From Bog-756 sp963841885 (GTDB lineage Bacteria; Actinomycetota; Acidimicrobiia; Acidimicrobiales; RAAP-2), in contig CAWJEK010000023.1 in the NCBI GenBank assembly GCA_963841885.1, positions 22,864-86,863 on the forward strand: a DNA stretch of 64,000 bases, given 5' to 3'. This document shows, in pieces, positions 19,554 through 28,856 of this stretch (position 1 is its first letter; every line of letters begins with the position of its first letter). The translations under genes were made by a program, and so were the position numbers. Below the pieces are notes generated by a model. That model saw nothing but the letters and a program-made list of their open reading frames with translations, did no database searches and was not told where the DNA came from.

Positions 19554-19940
19554 GGACCTCCGCCTCCTTCGTGCGAGTGCCCCGCCCAGCGACAGGAGAA
19601 CTCGTCGACCCAGGGTAACCGTCGACGATCGCCACGTCATCCGCCCCCGGGGCCGCCGGGACCGTGGGATCCGACTCCGGCGTGACGGGGTTCCCGACGT
19701 CATCCGGGTATGGACTTCGAGGAGGTCCGGCGCGATCGTGATGGGGCGACCGGCCCCTGGGCTCCGGACGGCGACACCTGGTTCCGGCCAGAGGTGGCCA
19801 CCCGCCTTCCCGGGCGCTGACCGCACCGACCACCGCTCCCGGCCGGATCGGCCACCCGTTCGTCGACAGCGAGGAGTCCCCATGCCGGCCAACCACGACT
19901 CCACCACCGATCCGGCCGCCGCGGGCCCCGGAGCCGTCCG
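19554..19940. other. Intergenic region with possible N-terminal extension of the disulfide oxidoreductase
   Basis: This 387-base divergent gap carries a good ribosome site (GAGGAG) 6 bases before ATG 19882. That ATG opens a 20-codon frame that ends in an ATGA overlap with the start at 19941. It is either a short coupled leader peptide or, if one base is missing, the true N-terminus of the oxidoreductase. Nothing else coding is seen. Confidence 0.4.
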
Positions 19941-21302
19941 ATGAGCAGCTACGACGTCATCGTCCTGGGGGCCGGCTCACCCGGTGAGCACTGCGCCGGC
20001 GAGCTGGCGGACGGCGGACTGCGGGTCGCCGTCGTCGAACGGGAGCTGGCCGGCGGCGAGTGCTCCTACTGGGCGTGCATCCCCTCCAAGACGCTGCTGC
20101 GTCCGGGGGAGGCGGTCCACGGGGCGCGGCAGGCGGCAGCCCGCGCCCAGGTCGACGTCGAGGCGGCGCTGGCCTACCGCGACTTCATGGTCTCGGACTA
20201 CTCCGACGCCGGACAGGAGCGCTGGCTGGCCGACAAGGGGATCGACCTCCTGCGGGGGACCGGGCGACTGGCCGGCCCGGGGGTGGTCGAGGTCGACGGT
20301 GTCGCCCACACCACGGAGCACATCGTGGTGGCGACCGGCTCCGATCCGGTGATGCCACCGGTCCCGGGTCTGGCCGACATGGACGGCGTCTGGTCCAACC
20401 GGGAGGTGACCGGCATGACATCGGTACCCCGACGGCTCCTGATCCTCGGTGGCGGACCGGTGGGTGTGGAGATGGCCCAGGCCGTGCGCCGGCTGGGCGG
20501 CGAGGTGGCCCTGGTCGAGGGCGCGCCCCGTCTGCTCGCCCACGAGCCCGCGCCGCTGGGCGAGGCGCTGGGCGAGGTGCTCCGGGGTGACGGGGTCGAA
20601 CTGGTGCTGGGGACCCAGGCGACCGGGGCGCGACGCGACGGAGCCGACTTCGTCCTCGTGCTGGACGGCGGCACCGAGTTGCGCGGCGACCATCTGCTGG
20701 TGGCCACGGGCCGGCGCCCCCGGGTGGACGGGATAGGCCTCGACACCGTCGGGGTCACCGCCGACCGGCACGGCATCCCGGTCGACACCCACCTGCGCGT
20801 CGCCGACGGGCTGTGGGCCATCGGCGACGTCACCGGCGTCCGCCTCCTGACCCATGTGGGGAAGTACCAGGGTGAGGTCGTCGCTGCCAATATCCTGGGC
20901 GAGCCCCGCGAGGCCCACTACGGCGCCATTCCCGACGTCGTCTACACGGACCCCCAGGCCGCCTCGGTCGGGGCCCAGGAGGCCGCCTTCACGGCCACCA
21001 CGTCCCTCGCCGAGGTGGCCAAGTCCGCCACCTACGCCCACGACTACGCCGACTCGCCCGGCTACCTCACCCTCCTCAGCGACGGCGCCGTTCTGACCGG
21101 TGCCCACGCCCTGGGTCCCGAGGCCGGTGAGTGGCTGCAGCAGGCCACGCTGGCCATCCGGGCGGAGGTGCGGCTCGACGTGCTGCGCGACACCATCCAG
21201 CCGTTCCCCACCTTTTCCGAAATCTACGTGGCCACCCTCAAGTCGCTGCACCAGCAGATCCGAGCGGGTGCCGACCAGCCCGCCCGCCCGACAGGCGGGT
21301 GA
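19941..21302 (+). CDS. FAD/NAD(P)-dependent pyridine nucleotide-disulfide oxidoreductase
   Basis: A 453-residue class-I flavoprotein disulfide reductase (dihydrolipoamide dehydrogenase/mercuric reductase type). YDVIVLGAGSPGEHCA binds FAD. GECSYWACIPSKTLLRP holds the redox-active CxxxxC pair near residues 40-45. RRLLILGGGPVGVEMAQ is the NAD(P) site and LWAIGDVTG the second FAD contact. The dimerisation domain ends QPFPTFSEIY, where the usual catalytic His of the His-Glu pair is not evident, so the natural electron acceptor is uncertain. An SDR gene follows in the same direction. Confidence 0.88.
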   Translation: MSSYDVIVLGAGSPGEHCAGELADGGLRVAVVERELAGGECSYWACIPSKTLLRPGEAVHGARQAAARAQVDVEAALAYRDFMVSDYSDAGQERWLADKGIDLLRGTGRLAGPGVVEVDGVAHTTEHIVVATGSDPVMPPVPGLADMDGVWSNREVTGMTSVPRRLLILGGGPVGVEMAQAVRRLGGEVALVEGAPRLLAHEPAPLGEALGEVLRGDGVELVLGTQATGARRDGADFVLVLDGGTELRGDHLLVATGRRPRVDGIGLDTVGVTADRHGIPVDTHLRVADGLWAIGDVTGVRLLTHVGKYQGEVVAANILGEPREAHYGAIPDVVYTDPQAASVGAQEAAFTATTSLAEVAKSATYAHDYADSPGYLTLLSDGAVLTGAHALGPEAGEWLQQATLAIRAEVRLDVLRDTIQPFPTFSEIYVATLKSLHQQIRAGADQPARPTGG

Positions 21303-21334
21303 CCGGTGCCCCGGAGACGAGCACGGGTGACGCC

Positions 21335-22045
21335 ATGAGCGACGGCGACCGCCGGGTGGCGATCATCACCGGGGGCTCCCAGGGGATCGGCGCCGGTCTC
21401 GTCGCTGGGTACCGACGACGGGGCTGGGCGGTCGTGGGCACCTCGCGCACCATCGGGCCCAGTGGGGACCCGGACCTCCTCACGGTGGCCGGGGACATCG
21501 CCGATGTCGCCACCGCCGACCGGATCGTCAGCGGAGCCCTGGAGCGGTTCGGCCGGATCGACACCCTCGTCAACAACGCCGGGGTCTACCTCTCCAAGCC
21601 GTTCACCGACTTCACCGCGGAGGACTACGCCACGGTGGTCGGGGTCAACCTCACCGGATTCTTCGTCGTGACCCAGCGTGTCGTCGTCGAGATGGTGAAG
21701 GGAGGCGGTGGCCACATCGTCAACATCTCCTCCACCCTGGCCGACTATGCCAGCTCGGGCGCGCCGTCCGTCCTCACGTCGCTCACCAAGGGCGGACTGG
21801 CCGCGGCCACCCGGTCACTGGCCGTCGAGTACGCCTCCCGGGGCATCCGCGTGAACGCCGTATCGCCCGGCATCATCCGCACGGGACCGGCGGAGAGCTA
21901 CGTCGGGCTCGGCGACCAGCTCCCCCCGCTGGGGCACGTGGGTCAGGTCGGTGACATCGTCGACGCCATCCTCTTCCTGGAGTCGTCCCCGTTCATCACC
22001 GGTGAGGTCCTCCACGTCGACGGCGGCCAGATCGCCGGACACTGA
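21335..22045 (+). CDS. Short-chain dehydrogenase/reductase with altered active site
   Basis: A 236-residue SDR. AIITGGSQGIGAGLV is the cofactor-binding TGxxxGxG, LVNNAGVY the NNAG motif and VNISSTLADYA has the catalytic Ser region. At the YxxxK position the sequence reads SVLTSLTKGG: Lys is kept but Tyr is replaced by Thr. This variant occurs in a subgroup of SDRs, so the protein may still bind NAD(P)H but use a different chemistry. It lies 32 bases after the disulfide oxidoreductase gene, probably the same transcript. Confidence 0.88.
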   Translation: MSDGDRRVAIITGGSQGIGAGLVAGYRRRGWAVVGTSRTIGPSGDPDLLTVAGDIADVATADRIVSGALERFGRIDTLVNNAGVYLSKPFTDFTAEDYATVVGVNLTGFFVVTQRVVVEMVKGGGGHIVNISSTLADYASSGAPSVLTSLTKGGLAAATRSLAVEYASRGIRVNAVSPGIIRTGPAESYVGLGDQLPPLGHVGQVGDIVDAILFLESSPFITGEVLHVDGGQIAGH

Positions 22046-22117
22046 CGGATCCGACGGTGGGCGTCCTAGTCTGGGGGCTGCCGATGTCCGACCGACCGGG
22101 ATGATGGGGGTGCCGTC

Positions 22118-23805
22118 ATGGACGTGCTGCTCGTAATCGACGCAGCCGAGGTCCCGGAGCGTCTCTCGACCCGGGCCCGTCGGCGGGTGGACGTCGCCCG
22201 CGGCCCACTGCCGCCGGAGATCATCGCCGACCTGCGGGCCCACATCCCCGCTCGATCGGACTGGTGGCGCCCGCCAGCGACGAGGGTCGGACATCGCTCA
22301 CGACGGTCGCCCACCAGCTGCACCGGGCCGGGCTCCCCGTCGAGGTGCTGAGCGACATACCGGTGGACGTCGATCCGGCCATCGAGGTGCGTCCGATCCA
22401 CGATCCGGGCCCCGCCATCCAGGCGGCCGGCTCCCTCCTGGACCTGGTCGGTGACACGCCTCTGGTGCGGCTCGACCGGGTCGGTCGCGACCTTCCCGGC
22501 CAGCTGCTGGCCAAGTTGGAGTTCCTGAACCCCGGGGGCAGCGTCAAGGACCGCCCGGCGGTCACCATGATCGATGCGGCCGAACGGGAGGGGCGGCTCG
22601 GGCCCGGAGGCACCATCGTCGAACCCACGTCGGGCAACACGGGCGTCGGCCTGGCCATCGTCGCCGCCCGTCGTGGCTACCGCTGCATCTTCACCATGCC
22701 CGACAAGATCGCCGCCGAGAAGGTGGCGCTGCTCCGGGCGTACGGAGCCGAGGTGGTGGTCTGCCCGACCGCCGTCGACCCGGCCCATCCCGACTCCTAC
22801 TACTCGGTCGCCCGGCGCCTGGTCGAGACCACCCCGGGCGCGTTCCAACCGGACCAGTACTCCAACCCCCACAATCCGGAGGCGCACTTCCTGACCACCG
22901 GGCCGGAGATCTGGCACCAGACGGCCGGCCGCATCACCCACCTCGTGGCCAGCATCGGCACCGGGGGGACCATCTCCGGTATCGGCGCCTACCTGAAGGC
23001 CCAGAACCCCGACATCCAGATCATCGGCGCCGATCCCGAGGGATCGGTCTACTCGGGCGGCAGCGGCCGTCCGTACCTGGTGGAGGGCATCGGCGAGGAC
23101 TTCTGGCCGGACGCCTACGACCGCCGGATCGCCGACCAGGTGGTCATGGTCTCGGACCGGGACAGCTTCCTGACCGCCCGCCGGGTCACCCGTCAGGAGG
23201 GGATCCTGGTGGGCGGTTCCGCCGGTACCGCCGTATGGGCCGCCCTGCAGGTCGGACACGAGGCCGGGCGGGACGCCGTCATCGTCGTGGTGATCCCCGA
23301 CTCCGGCCGGGGCTACCTCTCCAAGCTCTACGACGACAGCTGGATGGCGGACCACGGGTTCCTCCGCTCGGGTGGATCGTCGGCGGAGACCGTCACCGAG
23401 CTGCTGGCCCACAAGCACCGCAGTGGCACCCCGTCACTCCCACCCCTGGTCCACGTCCATCCGGACGAGACCGTCCGGGAGGCCGTCGCCATCCTGCGGG
23501 AGTACGGCGTCTCGCAGGTCCCCGTCGTCAAGGCCGAACCTCCGTTGGCCCTCGCCGAGGTGGTCGGCACCGTGACCGAGCACGATCTCCTGACCCAGCT
23601 CGTCAGCACCCCCGCATCCTTCGACGCCCGGGTCGCCGACGTCATGACACCCCCGCTGCCGATGGTCGGGACCGGCGAGGCGATCGAGGTGGCCTCGGCC
23701 CGCCTCGCCGACCACAGCGCCGTCCTGGTGGTCGACGGTGGCCATCCCACGGGCATCATCACCCGCAGCGACCTGCTGGACTTCCTGTCCGGGGCGGGCC
23801 GATGA
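22118..23805 (+). CDS. cbs: Cystathionine beta-synthase with extra N-terminal domain and C-terminal CBS pair, one frame break
   Basis: A PLP enzyme that condenses serine and homocysteine to cystathionine. The catalytic core begins LLDLVGDTPLVRLDRVG; LNPGGSVKDRP has the PLP-binding Lys and EPTSGNTGVGLA the phosphate/substrate loop, with GTGGTISG further on. Two C-terminal CBS motifs (LPPLVHVHPDETVREAVAIL; DVMTPPLPMV to GIITRSDLLDFL) probably bind an adenosyl ligand. ATG 22118 opens about 100 residues in front of the core (MDVLLVIDAAEVPERLST onward), broken in frame near 22255, which I cannot match to a known domain; the heme-binding module of animal enzymes is not evident. Its stop overlaps the ATG of metB (ATGA), forming a transsulfuration operon. 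Confidence 0.9.
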
Positions 23806-24987
23806 GCGGTGACCGGTCCACCGGCTCCGACGGGCTCGGATTCGAGACGAGAGCCATCCACGCCGGCCAGCCCCCGGATCCGACCACGGGGGCGGTGGTC
23901 CCGCCCGTGTCGTTCTCGACGACGTTCGCCCAGGAGGCCGTCGGGGAGCACCGGGGGTACGAGTACGCCGCGTAGCGGCAACCCGACCCGTTCGGCGCTC
24001 GAGGCCTGCGTGGCCAGTCTGGAGCAGGCGGCGCACGGACTGGCCTTCGCCAGCGGACTGGCCGCCGAGGACGCCGTACTGCGACTGCTGGGCCCCGGTG
24101 ACCACGCCATCATCCCGAACGACGCCTACGGCGGCACGTACCGCCTCTTCGACAAGGTCTGGGCGCCGGCCGGGCTCGGCTACACGCCGACCGATCTCAC
24201 CTCGGTCGACCGGATCCGCGAGGCCTGGCAGGACCGGACCGCCATGGTGTGGATCGAGACACCGTCCAATCCCCTGCTGTCGATCGTCGACATCGGGGCC
24301 GTGGCCACCTTCGCCCACGAGCGCGGGGCACTGGTCGTGGTGGACAACACCTTCGCGTCGCCCTACCTGCAGCAGCCGCTGCGGTGGGGGGCCGACGTCG
24401 TGGTGCACTCCTCGACGAAGTACCTGGGCGGCCACAGCGATGTCGTCGGGGGCCTGGTGGCGACCGACGACGACGAGCTGGCCGAGCGGATCGGGTTCTT
24501 CCAGAACGCGGCCGGCGGGGTGCCCGGACCGATGGACTGCTACCTCGTCCTCCGCGGGATCAAGACCCTGGCCCTGCGCATGGATCGGCACTGCGCCAAC
24601 GCGGCCGCGGTGGCCGAACTCCTGACCGGGCACCCCGCCGTCAGCTCGGTGCTCTATCCGGGGCTGGCGGACCATCCGGGCCACGAGGTCGCCCGCCGCC
24701 AGATGGGGGGCTTCGGTGGGATGGTGTCGTTCGTCCTGGCCGGAGGCGAGCCGGCCGCCCTCGAGGTCGCCCGCTCGACATCGCTCTTCACGCTGGCCGA
24801 GTCCCTCGGAGCGGTCGAGTCGCTGATCGAGCACCCCCACCACATGACCCATGTATCCACCCAGGACTCGCCGCTGGCCGTCGACCCCGGACTGATCCGG
24901 CTGTCGGTCGGTCTGGAGACCCTCGGCGACATCCTCGCCGACCTCACCGACTGCCTCGATCGGGCCGACCCGGCGAGGGGCCGGTAG
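23802..24987 (+). CDS. metB: Cystathionine gamma-synthase/lyase (trans-sulfuration PLP enzyme), one frame break
   Basis: About 393 residues of the Cys/Met metabolism PLP family. The N-terminus FETRAIHAGQPPDPTTGAVV and the arm PVSFSTTFAQ are diagnostic. HSSTKYLGGHSDVVGG contains the Schiff-base Lys, and WIETPSNPLL, VVDNTFASPYLQQPL and the C-terminal SLGAVESLIEHPHHMTH follow. Coupled by ATGA overlap to cystathionine beta-synthase, it more likely works as gamma-lyase in reverse transsulfuration (cystathionine to cysteine), although sequence alone does not separate synthase from lyase. The frame breaks at about 23970, where YEYA should run on into RSGNPTR. Confidence 0.9.
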
Positions 24988-25016
24988 CCCCCGGGTCACG
25001 GAGTCGACCCATCCCA

Positions 25017-25045
25017 CCGGCCGGATCCCGTTCGGATCCGGCCGG
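25017..25045 (+). terminator. Hairpin terminator after metB
   Basis: A perfect 12-base-pair stem (CCGGCCGGATCC against GGATCCGGCCGG) with a 5-base loop, 30 bases after the metB stop. There is no T-run, which is common for terminators in high-GC actinobacteria. Confidence 0.6.
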
Positions 25046-25096
25046 CCGTCCATCCACGTAGAGTCCCCACAGACCCTCGACCGATCGGGAGCATCT

Positions 25097-25435
25097 ATGG
25101 AATCCGCCAGAGCTCAGGAGCTGTTGGACGCCGAGCGTCTCCGGGTCGAGCGCCTGCTCGCCGAAATGGACGGTGAGCGGGGTGACGACCTGGTGGCGGC
25201 CAACGCCCCCGGGGACATGTTCGACTCGGCCGAACCGCTGACCAGGGAAGGCACGGACGAGTCGATCAGAACGGAGCTCCAGGAGCGGCTGGCCGCTCTG
25301 GACCGGGCGGAACAGCGCCTCGGGGACGGCACCTACGGCCTGTCGGTCCGCAGTGGCGAGCCGATCCCCGACGACCGCCTCGTCGCCGATCCGGCCGCCG
25401 AGCTGACCGTCGAAGAGGCTCGGGACCTCACCTGA
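25097..25435 (+). CDS. DksA/TraR-like protein lacking the zinc-finger cysteines
   Basis: A 112-residue acidic coiled protein: MESARAQELLDAERLRVERL is the first coil helix and ELQERLAALDRAEQRLGDGT the second, followed by YGLSVRSGEPIPDDRLVADP. This last block aligns with the DksA/TraR zinc-finger consensus YGxCxxCGxxIxxxRLxAxP, but both Cys are replaced (Ser at one and Arg/Ser around the other). Such proteins in actinobacteria may bind the RNA polymerase secondary channel (RbpA/CarD-independent control) or have lost that role. It stands alone between the metB terminator and ohr. Confidence 0.75.
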   Translation: MESARAQELLDAERLRVERLLAEMDGERGDDLVAANAPGDMFDSAEPLTREGTDESIRTELQERLAALDRAEQRLGDGTYGLSVRSGEPIPDDRLVADPAAELTVEEARDLT

Positions 25436-25557
25436 GTCGAGCGGCCGGGTCAGGGTCGATGGCCCGCCGGGTCGGCGGCGCGACGGGCGGATGGGCCGAT
25501 GGCTGTCGGGACCCGGGCCGGTAGCGTCGGGTCGAGCACCCTCGAGAGGAGTCGGAC

Positions 25558-26004
25558 ATGGCCAAATCGCTCTACACCGCCCACGCCCACGTCGTCGGCG
25601 GCCGCGCCGAAGGGCACGGTGTCACCAGCGACAAGTTGTTGGACGTCCAGTTGCGCACTCCGGTCGAGATGGGGGGCGACGGCGGAGGGACCAATCCTGA
25701 GCAGCTGTTCGCCGTCGGCTATGCGGCCTGCTTCGAAGGAGCCCTGGGCGTCGTCGGTCGACGGGAGCAGACCGACCTCGGCGAGGTCGCCATCGACTCC
25801 GAGGTGAGTCTGATCACGACCGAGAACCGCGGCTTCACCGTGGCGGTGGGCCTCGATGTCTCGCTCCCCGGGGTGGACGACCCCGAGCGCGCCGCCTCGA
25901 TCGTGGCGGCCGCCCACGAGGTCTGCCCCTACTCCAACGCCACCCGGGGGAACATCGAGGTGACCCTGACGGCCAACGGGCATCCGGTGGCGACCGGGGC
26001 GTGA
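25558..26004 (+). CDS. ohr: Organic hydroperoxide resistance protein (Ohr/OsmC family)
   Basis: A complete 148-residue Ohr, a lipoyl-dependent thiol peroxidase that reduces organic hydroperoxides. The peroxidatic Cys is C58 in GYAACFEGAL and the resolving Cys is C123 in EVCPYSNATRGNIEV. GGDGGGTNPEQLFAVG is the family loop. No adjacent MarR-type OhrR is present. The stop overlaps the GTG of the next small gene (GTGA). Confidence 0.95.
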   Translation: MAKSLYTAHAHVVGGRAEGHGVTSDKLLDVQLRTPVEMGGDGGGTNPEQLFAVGYAACFEGALGVVGRREQTDLGEVAIDSEVSLITTENRGFTVAVGLDVSLPGVDDPERAASIVAAAHEVCPYSNATRGNIEVTLTANGHPVATGA

Positions 26005-26267
26005 AGTTCCTGGCCGTCTGCCGACCGAGGGACGGTGCCCCTCCGGAACGCTTCGCCGAACTGGTGCCCGACGAGGCCGAGGCCCTGCGTCGACTCCGGT
26101 CGGACGGCACCCTCCTCGAGGCCTGGAGTCCCGGGCGGCCGGGGGCCGTCCTCATCCTCGAGTGCCCGTCGGAGGGGGAGGCGGCCCACACCCTCTCCCG
26201 ACTTCCCCTCGACGCCGCCGGGCTCCTCGACGTCGAGGTCACCCCCTTGCACGACCTCGGACTCTGA
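26001..26267 (+). CDS. Small muconolactone isomerase-like / dimeric alpha-beta barrel protein
   Basis: An 88-residue protein overlapping the ohr stop by four bases. MKFLAVCRPRDGAPPERFAE opens with a beta strand and helix, VLILECPSEGEAAHTLSRLP is the second beta-alpha unit and LLDVEVTPLHDL the last strand. This is the pattern of ferredoxin-like dimeric barrels such as muconolactone delta-isomerase. Function not assignable; coupling to ohr suggests a shared transcript. Confidence 0.6.
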   Translation: MKFLAVCRPRDGAPPERFAELVPDEAEALRRLRSDGTLLEAWSPGRPGAVLILECPSEGEAAHTLSRLPLDAAGLLDVEVTPLHDLGL

Positions 26268-26330
26268 AACACGACCTCGGACTCCGAGGGTCCCGACCCG
26301 AGCCGGTCCTCCGACCGGTCGAACGAGTTG

Positions 26331-26349
26331 ACTGACTGAACGAGTCAGT
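26331..26349. promoter_or_regulatory. Inverted repeat in front of the TetR gene at 26362
   Basis: ACTGACT-GAACG-AGTCAGT is a perfect 7-base inverted repeat with a 5-base spacer, ending 12 bases before the GTG start. The octamer GAACGAGT also occurs twice here as a direct repeat (from 26321 and 26338). The position is typical of an autoregulatory TetR operator. Confidence 0.65.
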
Positions 26350-26361
26350 TACCATGGATCG

Positions 26362-27057
26362 GTGGCTCGCCGCTCCCTCCGTGACCGACTTCCCGAAGTG
26401 GCCGCGGCGGCGTGCGCCGTCTTCATCGAGAAGGGGTACCGGCGTGCCCACGTGGCGGACGTCGCCGGCCGGCTGGGGCTGAGCCAGGGTGCGGTGTACG
26501 GCTATGTCGACAGCAAGGAGGCCCTGTTCGCCCTGGCCCTCACCCATGCCATCGGCTCGCCGCCGCTCGACCGGCTCGACCTCCCCGTCCGCACTCCCGA
26601 CCCCGGCGCCCTGCTCCGGCCCCTGGCGGCGTGGGAGCCGAGGGACTCCTTCCCGTTGTTGACCGCCGCCCTGCGACGCCGGAGCCCGGGCGACGTCCGT
26701 GCGGAGTTCGGTGGCGTCGTCGACGAGCTGTACGGCGTGCTCGAGCGGAACCGGCTCTTCCTGTCCCTCGTCGAGCGGTCGGCCCAGGACCTCCCCGACC
26801 TCGCCGACCTCTACTACGAGCGACTGCGGGGCGGTCAGGTCTCCGACATCGAGGCCTACGTCCAGCGCCGCGTCCGCCAGGGTCACTTCCGTGACGTTCC
26901 CGACGTCGGCATCGCCACCCGATTCGTCGTCGAGACCGTCGCCTGGTTCGCGTGGCACCGGATGGACGACCGCGAGGCCCACGCCCTCGACCCGCAGACG
27001 GCCCGCACCACGGTGCGCCAACTCCTGGTCGACGCCCTCGTCCCCACGGAGCCCTGA
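26362..27057 (+). CDS. TetR/AcrR family transcriptional regulator
   Basis: A 231-residue TetR regulator. The HTH reads VAAAACAVFIEKGYRRAHVA, then DVAGRLGLSQGAVYGYV and SKEALFALAL. The C-terminal ligand domain is helical and unremarkable. GTG 26362 follows the operator candidate at 26331-26349; an in-frame ATG is lacking nearby. It is directly upstream of the GT39-type gene (7-base gap), which it may control. Confidence 0.85.
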   Translation: MARRSLRDRLPEVAAAACAVFIEKGYRRAHVADVAGRLGLSQGAVYGYVDSKEALFALALTHAIGSPPLDRLDLPVRTPDPGALLRPLAAWEPRDSFPLLTAALRRRSPGDVRAEFGGVVDELYGVLERNRLFLSLVERSAQDLPDLADLYYERLRGGQVSDIEAYVQRRVRQGHFRDVPDVGIATRFVVETVAWFAWHRMDDREAHALDPQTARTTVRQLLVDALVPTEP

Positions 27058-27064
27058 GGCAACC

Positions 27065-28663
27065 ATGGCGACGTCGGCGGCTCCCCCCTCCTCGGCCCCG
27101 GTGGGCGGGGGCCCGGCGCCGGAGTCGGTGGAGCGCGGTGACGACGTCCCCCGCGACCGGTCGGATGCCGGGCCCGACGGCCCGCTCCCCCGGCTGAGTG
27201 GTTGGGTGGTGGTGACGGCGGCCGTGATCACCGCCGTCCTGGTCGCCGTGTCGGACCGCTACGGCTACCACCGCGACGAGCTCTACTTCCTCGAGGCCGG
27301 AAAGCACCTGACGTGGGGCTATCCGGACATGCCCCCGCTGGTGCCGGCCCTCGCCCGGGCCCTGTCCGCGGTGGCGCCGGGCTCCCTCCCGGTCCTCCGC
27401 CTGCCCTCCGCTCTGGCGGCCGGTGCCGTCGTGGTCATGACCGGACTGACGACCCGGGAGTTCGGCGGTGGACGGTCGGCCCAGGTCCTGGCCGCCGTGA
27501 CGACCGCCGGCTCGGCCCTCCTGCTCGGATCCGAGCACTACCTCGAGACGTCGGGCGTCGATCTCGCCTCGACGACGCTCATCCTGTGGCTGGTCGTGCG
27601 ACTGCTGCGCACCGGCGACGGCCGGCTGTGGCTCGCCATCGGGGTCGCCACCGCCCTGGGTCTGCAGGCCAGTGACCTCACCGCGACCGTGATCGTCGCG
27701 GTGGTCGTCGCCGTGCTGGCGGGCCGACGACGTCGTCTACTGCTGTCACCCTGGGCCCTGGCAGCGGCCGTCGTCATCGTCGCCTCCTGGGCGCCGTATC
27801 TGGTGTGGCAGGCCGACCACGGGTGGCCCGAACGTGCCGTCGCCTCGGCGATCGCCCGAGGCGGCTCGGGCACCTCGACGCCGCGGTGGCTCCTGCTGCC
27901 GACCCAGCTCGTCCTCGTGAGCCCGTACCTCGCTCCGGTATGGATCTCCGGTCTGGTGCGACTGGTGCGCGCCCCGGGACTCCGCTGGTGTCGTCCCGTC
28001 GGTGTCGCGTACCTCGTGCTGGCGGCCGTCTACCTGGCTACCGGTGGGAAGTCGTACTACCTCGGTGTCGTCCTGCCGGTCCTGGTGGCGGCCGGCGCGC
28101 AGCCGGTGGTCGACTGGCTCGGGCGCGGCCGGTCCGCGGTCCGGAAGGCCCTGGTGGCCGCGGCCATCGCCCTGACCATCCCGACCACGGCCCTCGTCAT
28201 GCTCCCCGTCCTGCCGGTCACCGACCTGCACGACACGCCGATCGTGACCATGAACTACGACGAGGGGGAGACCGTCGGTTGGCCGGCCTACGTCGACCAG
28301 ATCGACGCCGCCTTCCGCCGGCTACCCGCCGATCAGCGGATGGCGGCGGCGGTCCTCACGGCGAACTACGGGGAGGCGGGGGCGGTGGACCGCTTCGGCC
28401 CCGGACTCGGACTCCCCACCGCCTACAGCGGCCAGGACGGCTTCTGGTACTGGGGTCCGCCGCCGGCCCGCGCCACCGTCTTCGTCGTGGTGGGCCTGGG
28501 GGGTGCGACCCTCCGTCGGGTGTTCTCGACCTGTCGGACGGTCGGACATCTCGACAACGGTGTCGGGGTGGACGACCAGGAGCAGCGGGTACCGCTGCGC
28601 ATCTGCACCGGGCGGCACCTCCCGTGGTCACGCGGTTGGATCGACCTCCGCGTCCTCGGATGA
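27065..28663 (+). CDS. GT39-type membrane glycosyltransferase (PMT/ArnT fold)
   Basis: A 532-residue integral membrane protein. After a 45-residue Pro/Asp-rich cytoplasmic tail, the first membrane segment is VVVTAAVITAVLVAVSD, followed by the loop YGYHRDELYFLEAGKHLTWG. Its Asp-Glu pair is the catalytic signature of polyprenyl-phosphate-dependent GT-C enzymes of the GT39/ArnT/PMT group. About ten hydrophobic segments follow and a C-terminal extracytoplasmic domain of about 150 residues ends the protein. It should transfer a sugar from a polyprenyl-phosphate donor to lipid, glycan or protein outside the membrane; the acceptor is unknown. Located immediately after a TetR gene. Confidence 0.85.
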   Translation: MATSAAPPSSAPVGGGPAPESVERGDDVPRDRSDAGPDGPLPRLSGWVVVTAAVITAVLVAVSDRYGYHRDELYFLEAGKHLTWGYPDMPPLVPALARALSAVAPGSLPVLRLPSALAAGAVVVMTGLTTREFGGGRSAQVLAAVTTAGSALLLGSEHYLETSGVDLASTTLILWLVVRLLRTGDGRLWLAIGVATALGLQASDLTATVIVAVVVAVLAGRRRRLLLSPWALAAAVVIVASWAPYLVWQADHGWPERAVASAIARGGSGTSTPRWLLLPTQLVLVSPYLAPVWISGLVRLVRAPGLRWCRPVGVAYLVLAAVYLATGGKSYYLGVVLPVLVAAGAQPVVDWLGRGRSAVRKALVAAAIALTIPTTALVMLPVLPVTDLHDTPIVTMNYDEGETVGWPAYVDQIDAAFRRLPADQRMAAAVLTANYGEAGAVDRFGPGLGLPTAYSGQDGFWYWGPPPARATVFVVVGLGGATLRRVFSTCRTVGHLDNGVGVDDQEQRVPLRICTGRHLPWSRGWIDLRVLG

Positions 28664-28856
28664 GTGGGCACCCGGGATGCCGGGTCGGTCAGCCACGGGC
28701 GCGACCTCGACGGTTCCGGCGACGAGGGGCAGGCCCCCGACCGGGCCCCACCGCGGAACCGTAGTCTGATCCCGATGCCCGTCCCGCTCCCCGACGCGAC
28801 CGACACCGACCTCGTGCCGCCGGCCCGGGACGAGGTGGCGGCCACCGCCCGCGGGA

